A stretch of DNA of 7,955 nt from the NCBI GenBank assembly GCA_945483255.1, contig CALYRP010000039.1, forward strand, positions 1 to 7,955. Reading direction: 5' to 3'. The first letter of the stretch is position 1; every line of letters starts with the position of its first letter. Positions 5,948 to 7,955 of the stretch are shown in pieces. Source of the DNA: an uncultured Pseudomonadota bacterium. Lineage in GTDB: Bacteria; Pseudomonadota; Alphaproteobacteria; Rs-D84. The translations under genes were made by a program, and so were the position numbers. The notes under the pieces are model-generated. The model was not told where the DNA came from. It searched no databases and worked only from the letters and a program-made list of their open reading frames with translations.

Positions 5948-7955
5948 CCCCAACCACAGCTTGTTCTGTTTGAACTTCTACATTTTGTGGTTTATTTGGC
6001 GATTGTCCTTCTTTGAAAAATTCGTTAATTATCATTCCGTTTGAATCTAAAGATGCTGCAACACCATTCGAACGATTAACACGGACAATATTAAGTCCAT
6101 CCGGAACAGAAAACGGTTGATTGCTTTCGTCTTTCAGCGCCACATTCATAAAGTCTGCGAACACACGTGCCGCCATATGAGAACCAGCGCCCTTGCCCAA
6201 TGGTTTTGGTGTATCATAGCCCAAATAAACCCCAGCAATTAAATTTTTTGAAAAACCAATAAACCAAACATCTTTGACCATATTTGTTGTTCCTGTTTTT
6301 CCAGCAATTGTATGACCCGCGACACGCGCTTGTTTCCCGGTTCCGCGTTCAACAACCCCTTGCAATATCGAAACAATTTGATATAAACTTTGCGGATCTG
6401 ACAATGGTTCTGATTTTTCAGTATCAACAGGTGGCAAAAGTGATTCTTGCCATTCTATTTGTTGATGTTTTGGACCACCAATTAAATTACCATATCTATC
6501 TTCGACATAATCAATCATTTTTGGTTCAATGGCGCGCCCACCATTTATAAATGCAGAATACCCCAAAACCAATTTTTGCAAAGTCGTTTCACCACTGCCC
6601 AACGCCATAGATTCATTGATTTGTGGCAAATCTTTTGGATAAACGCCAAATCTTTGCGCGGCGTCAATGGCATCCCTTACGCCAATTTGTTCAACCAATC
6701 TAACTGTTGGAACATTACGCGATGTTTCCAAAGAAAAACGAAGCGGTATATTACCCAAAAATTTTCTGTCGTAATTTTCAGGTTTCCATTCTTTGTTATT
6801 TTCACGCCATCCAACAATTGGAGCATCCAATATTAAACTTTCCGGGCTGTATCCTTTTTCCAATGCCGCCAAATACACAAATGGTTTTATAGTAGAACCA
6901 ATTTGACGATATGCCTGGGTCGCACGATTAAACGAAGATTCACGGAACGAACGACCACCAGTCATTGCCAAAATGCGTCCTGTGTGCGGGTTCATTGCAA
7001 TAACAGCGCCCTGTAATTTTGGTTCAGATTCAGATTTATTTTTATTAAAAGCGTCTAATTCTTTGGCCAATGCAGCAGCCGCAGCCCTTTGGAAATCAGG
7101 ATTAATTGTTGTTTTTATATAAAGTCCGTCATTATATAATTTTTCACGACCAATATTATCCAACAGTTTACGACGAACATCTTCTGCAAAATATTGAAAA
7201 TCCATTTCCATTTGTGCTGTAAACCCAGAATTAATATTCAAAGGCTGTGCCATCGCTTCATCTGCCATTTCTTGGGTTATATAACCATCATCAACCATAC
7301 GCTTTAAAACATAATTACGACGTTCAACCGCGCGATTTCTGTCATTTGGTGCCTTTGGCAATGATGCCAAAAATGCACATTCAGACAAATTTAAATCTTT
7401 AACTGATTTATTAAAATACATCAATGCGGCCGACCCAACGCCATATGCACGCGCCCCCAAGAATATTTCATTAAGGTAAAGTGTCATTATATGTTTTTTA
7501 GAAAAACTGCGTTCAAGACGCAATGCCAAGATAGCCTCTTTTATTTTTCTAGAAATCGTTCTATCTGATGTTAAAAAGAAATTTTTTGCGACCTGTTGTG
7601 TTATTGTTGAAGCCCCAGTAAATTTTGTATTAAATCCCAACAAACGCATACCATTATTGACACTGGCACGAATAATACCTTGGACATCAATACCAGGATG
7701 CGTCCAAAAATTTTGATCTTCTGCGGCGATAAACGCATTGACCAGTTGTGGTGGCATATCCTCAAAATCAATAAACACACGTCTTTCTTCGGCATATTCT
7801 ATTAACAACGAACCATCAGCCGCATATAAACGCGTTGCAACAGGTGGCGTATAAGTCGCTAAATTTTTATAGTCTGGTAAATTATGACCATGTATTAATA
7901 CCAATATTGCCAACGCCGCAATTCCAGCCACAAAACACCAGAAAATAAAATTAAT
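5937..7955 (-). CDS. mrcA: PBP1A-type bifunctional transglycosylase/transpeptidase, 5' end outside window
   Basis: Polymerises lipid II into glycan strands and cross-links them on the periplasmic side of the membrane. Numbering from a GTG at 7931: the membrane anchor spans the first 13 or so residues plus those before them, then the GT51 domain with EDQNFW (catalytic Glu71), GASTITQQ (106-113), and LYLNEIFLG (second catalytic Glu155). The transpeptidase domain has GSTIKP (Ser346 nucleophile, Lys349), SRN (404-406) and AGKTGTT (543-549). All catalytic residues are present. The frame stays open through the eight codons from 7931 to the window edge and these are hydrophobic (including FIFWCF), so the anchor and true start lie beyond 7955; the GTG has no ribosome site. 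The stretch between the two catalytic domains is short, with little room for the extra OB-like domain of many proteobacterial PBP1A proteins. It replaces the ftsI/murE/murF genes that usually precede mraY. Confidence 0.93.
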   Translation of the reverse strand: MNFIFWCFVAGIAALAILVLIHGHNLPDYKNLATYTPPVATRLYAADGSLLIEYAEERRVFIDFEDMPPQLVNAFIAAEDQNFWTHPGIDVQGIIRASVNNGMRLLGFNTKFTGASTITQQVAKNFFLTSDRTISRKIKEAILALRLERSFSKKHIMTLYLNEIFLGARAYGVGSAALMYFNKSVKDLNLSECAFLASLPKAPNDRNRAVERRNYVLKRMVDDGYITQEMADEAMAQPLNINSGFTAQMEMDFQYFAEDVRRKLLDNIGREKLYNDGLYIKTTINPDFQRAAAAALAKELDAFNKNKSESEPKLQGAVIAMNPHTGRILAMTGGRSFRESSFNRATQAYRQIGSTIKPFVYLAALEKGYSPESLILDAPIVGWRENNKEWKPENYDRKFLGNIPLRFSLETSRNVPTVRLVEQIGVRDAIDAAQRFGVYPKDLPQINESMALGSGETTLQKLVLGYSAFINGGRAIEPKMIDYVEDRYGNLIGGPKHQQIEWQESLLPPVDTEKSEPLSDPQSLYQIVSILQGVVERGTGKQARVAGHTIAGKTGTTNMVKDVWFIGFSKNLIAGVYLGYDTPKPLGKGAGSHMAARVFADFMNVALKDESNQPFSVPDGLNIVRVNRSNGVAASLDSNGMIINEFFKEGQSPNKPQNVEVQTEQAVVGGIF

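Noticed and set aside
7929..7931. GTG as the start of the PBP1A gene
   Set aside because: The frame is open and hydrophobic through to the window edge, no ribosome site precedes the GTG, and starting there would cut the membrane anchor.
1..7955. Mobile elements, CRISPR arrays, tRNA or rRNA genes, recoded stop codons
   Set aside because: No transposase or integrase-like protein, no regularly spaced repeats and no rRNA-like or tRNA-like stretch noticed by eye; all genes read through in the standard code and end in TAA.

Overview
The window comes from an AT-rich bacterial genome. It holds seven protein genes packed with almost no spacing. One gene (118 codons, unidentified) is on the + strand at the left edge. 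The other six are on the - strand. The protein sequences (MraY, FtsW, MurG, a PBP1A-type transglycosylase/transpeptidase, and a ComF protein with four CxxC pairs) point to a Gram-negative bacterium. I would guess a low-GC, possibly host-associated or uncultured alphaproteobacterium, but that is inference from protein flavour, not from a marker gene. All seven genes stop with TAA and read cleanly in the standard code (TGG for Trp).

Layout in - strand transcription order, right to left: a bifunctional penicillin-binding protein 1A gene (5937-7955, 5' end cut by the window edge); a 70-bp gap with a candidate promoter; mraY (4763-5866); ftsW (3604-4749); murG (2542-3588); a strong intrinsic terminator (about 2510-2536). 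After the terminator a new unit starts with its own promoter: a secreted protein with a coiled coil and a diverged OmpA-like C-terminal domain (1199-2446), overlapped by comF (483-1205). comF meets the + strand orphan gene (126-482) tail to tail with zero spacing.

The four right-hand genes form a coherent pathway. MraY makes lipid I, MurG makes lipid II, FtsW polymerises lipid II at the septum, and PBP1A polymerises and cross-links glycan. The cytoplasmic ligases (murC-F, ddl) and ftsQAZ that normally interleave or follow in a dcw cluster are absent: murD is missing between mraY and ftsW, and murG is closed off by a terminator. This is a trimmed dcw cluster with only the membrane-stage genes, joined to a PBP1A gene.

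The most unusual non-coding signal is at the start of mraY. A perfect 10-bp inverted repeat, extendable to 14 pairs, places the Shine-Dalgarno core in a five-base apical loop and the AUG in the 3' arm, and is followed two bases later by six U. It looks like both a translational control hairpin and an intrinsic terminator or attenuator. No mobile element, CRISPR array, tRNA or rRNA gene was seen, and there is no gene-free stretch over 300 bases.
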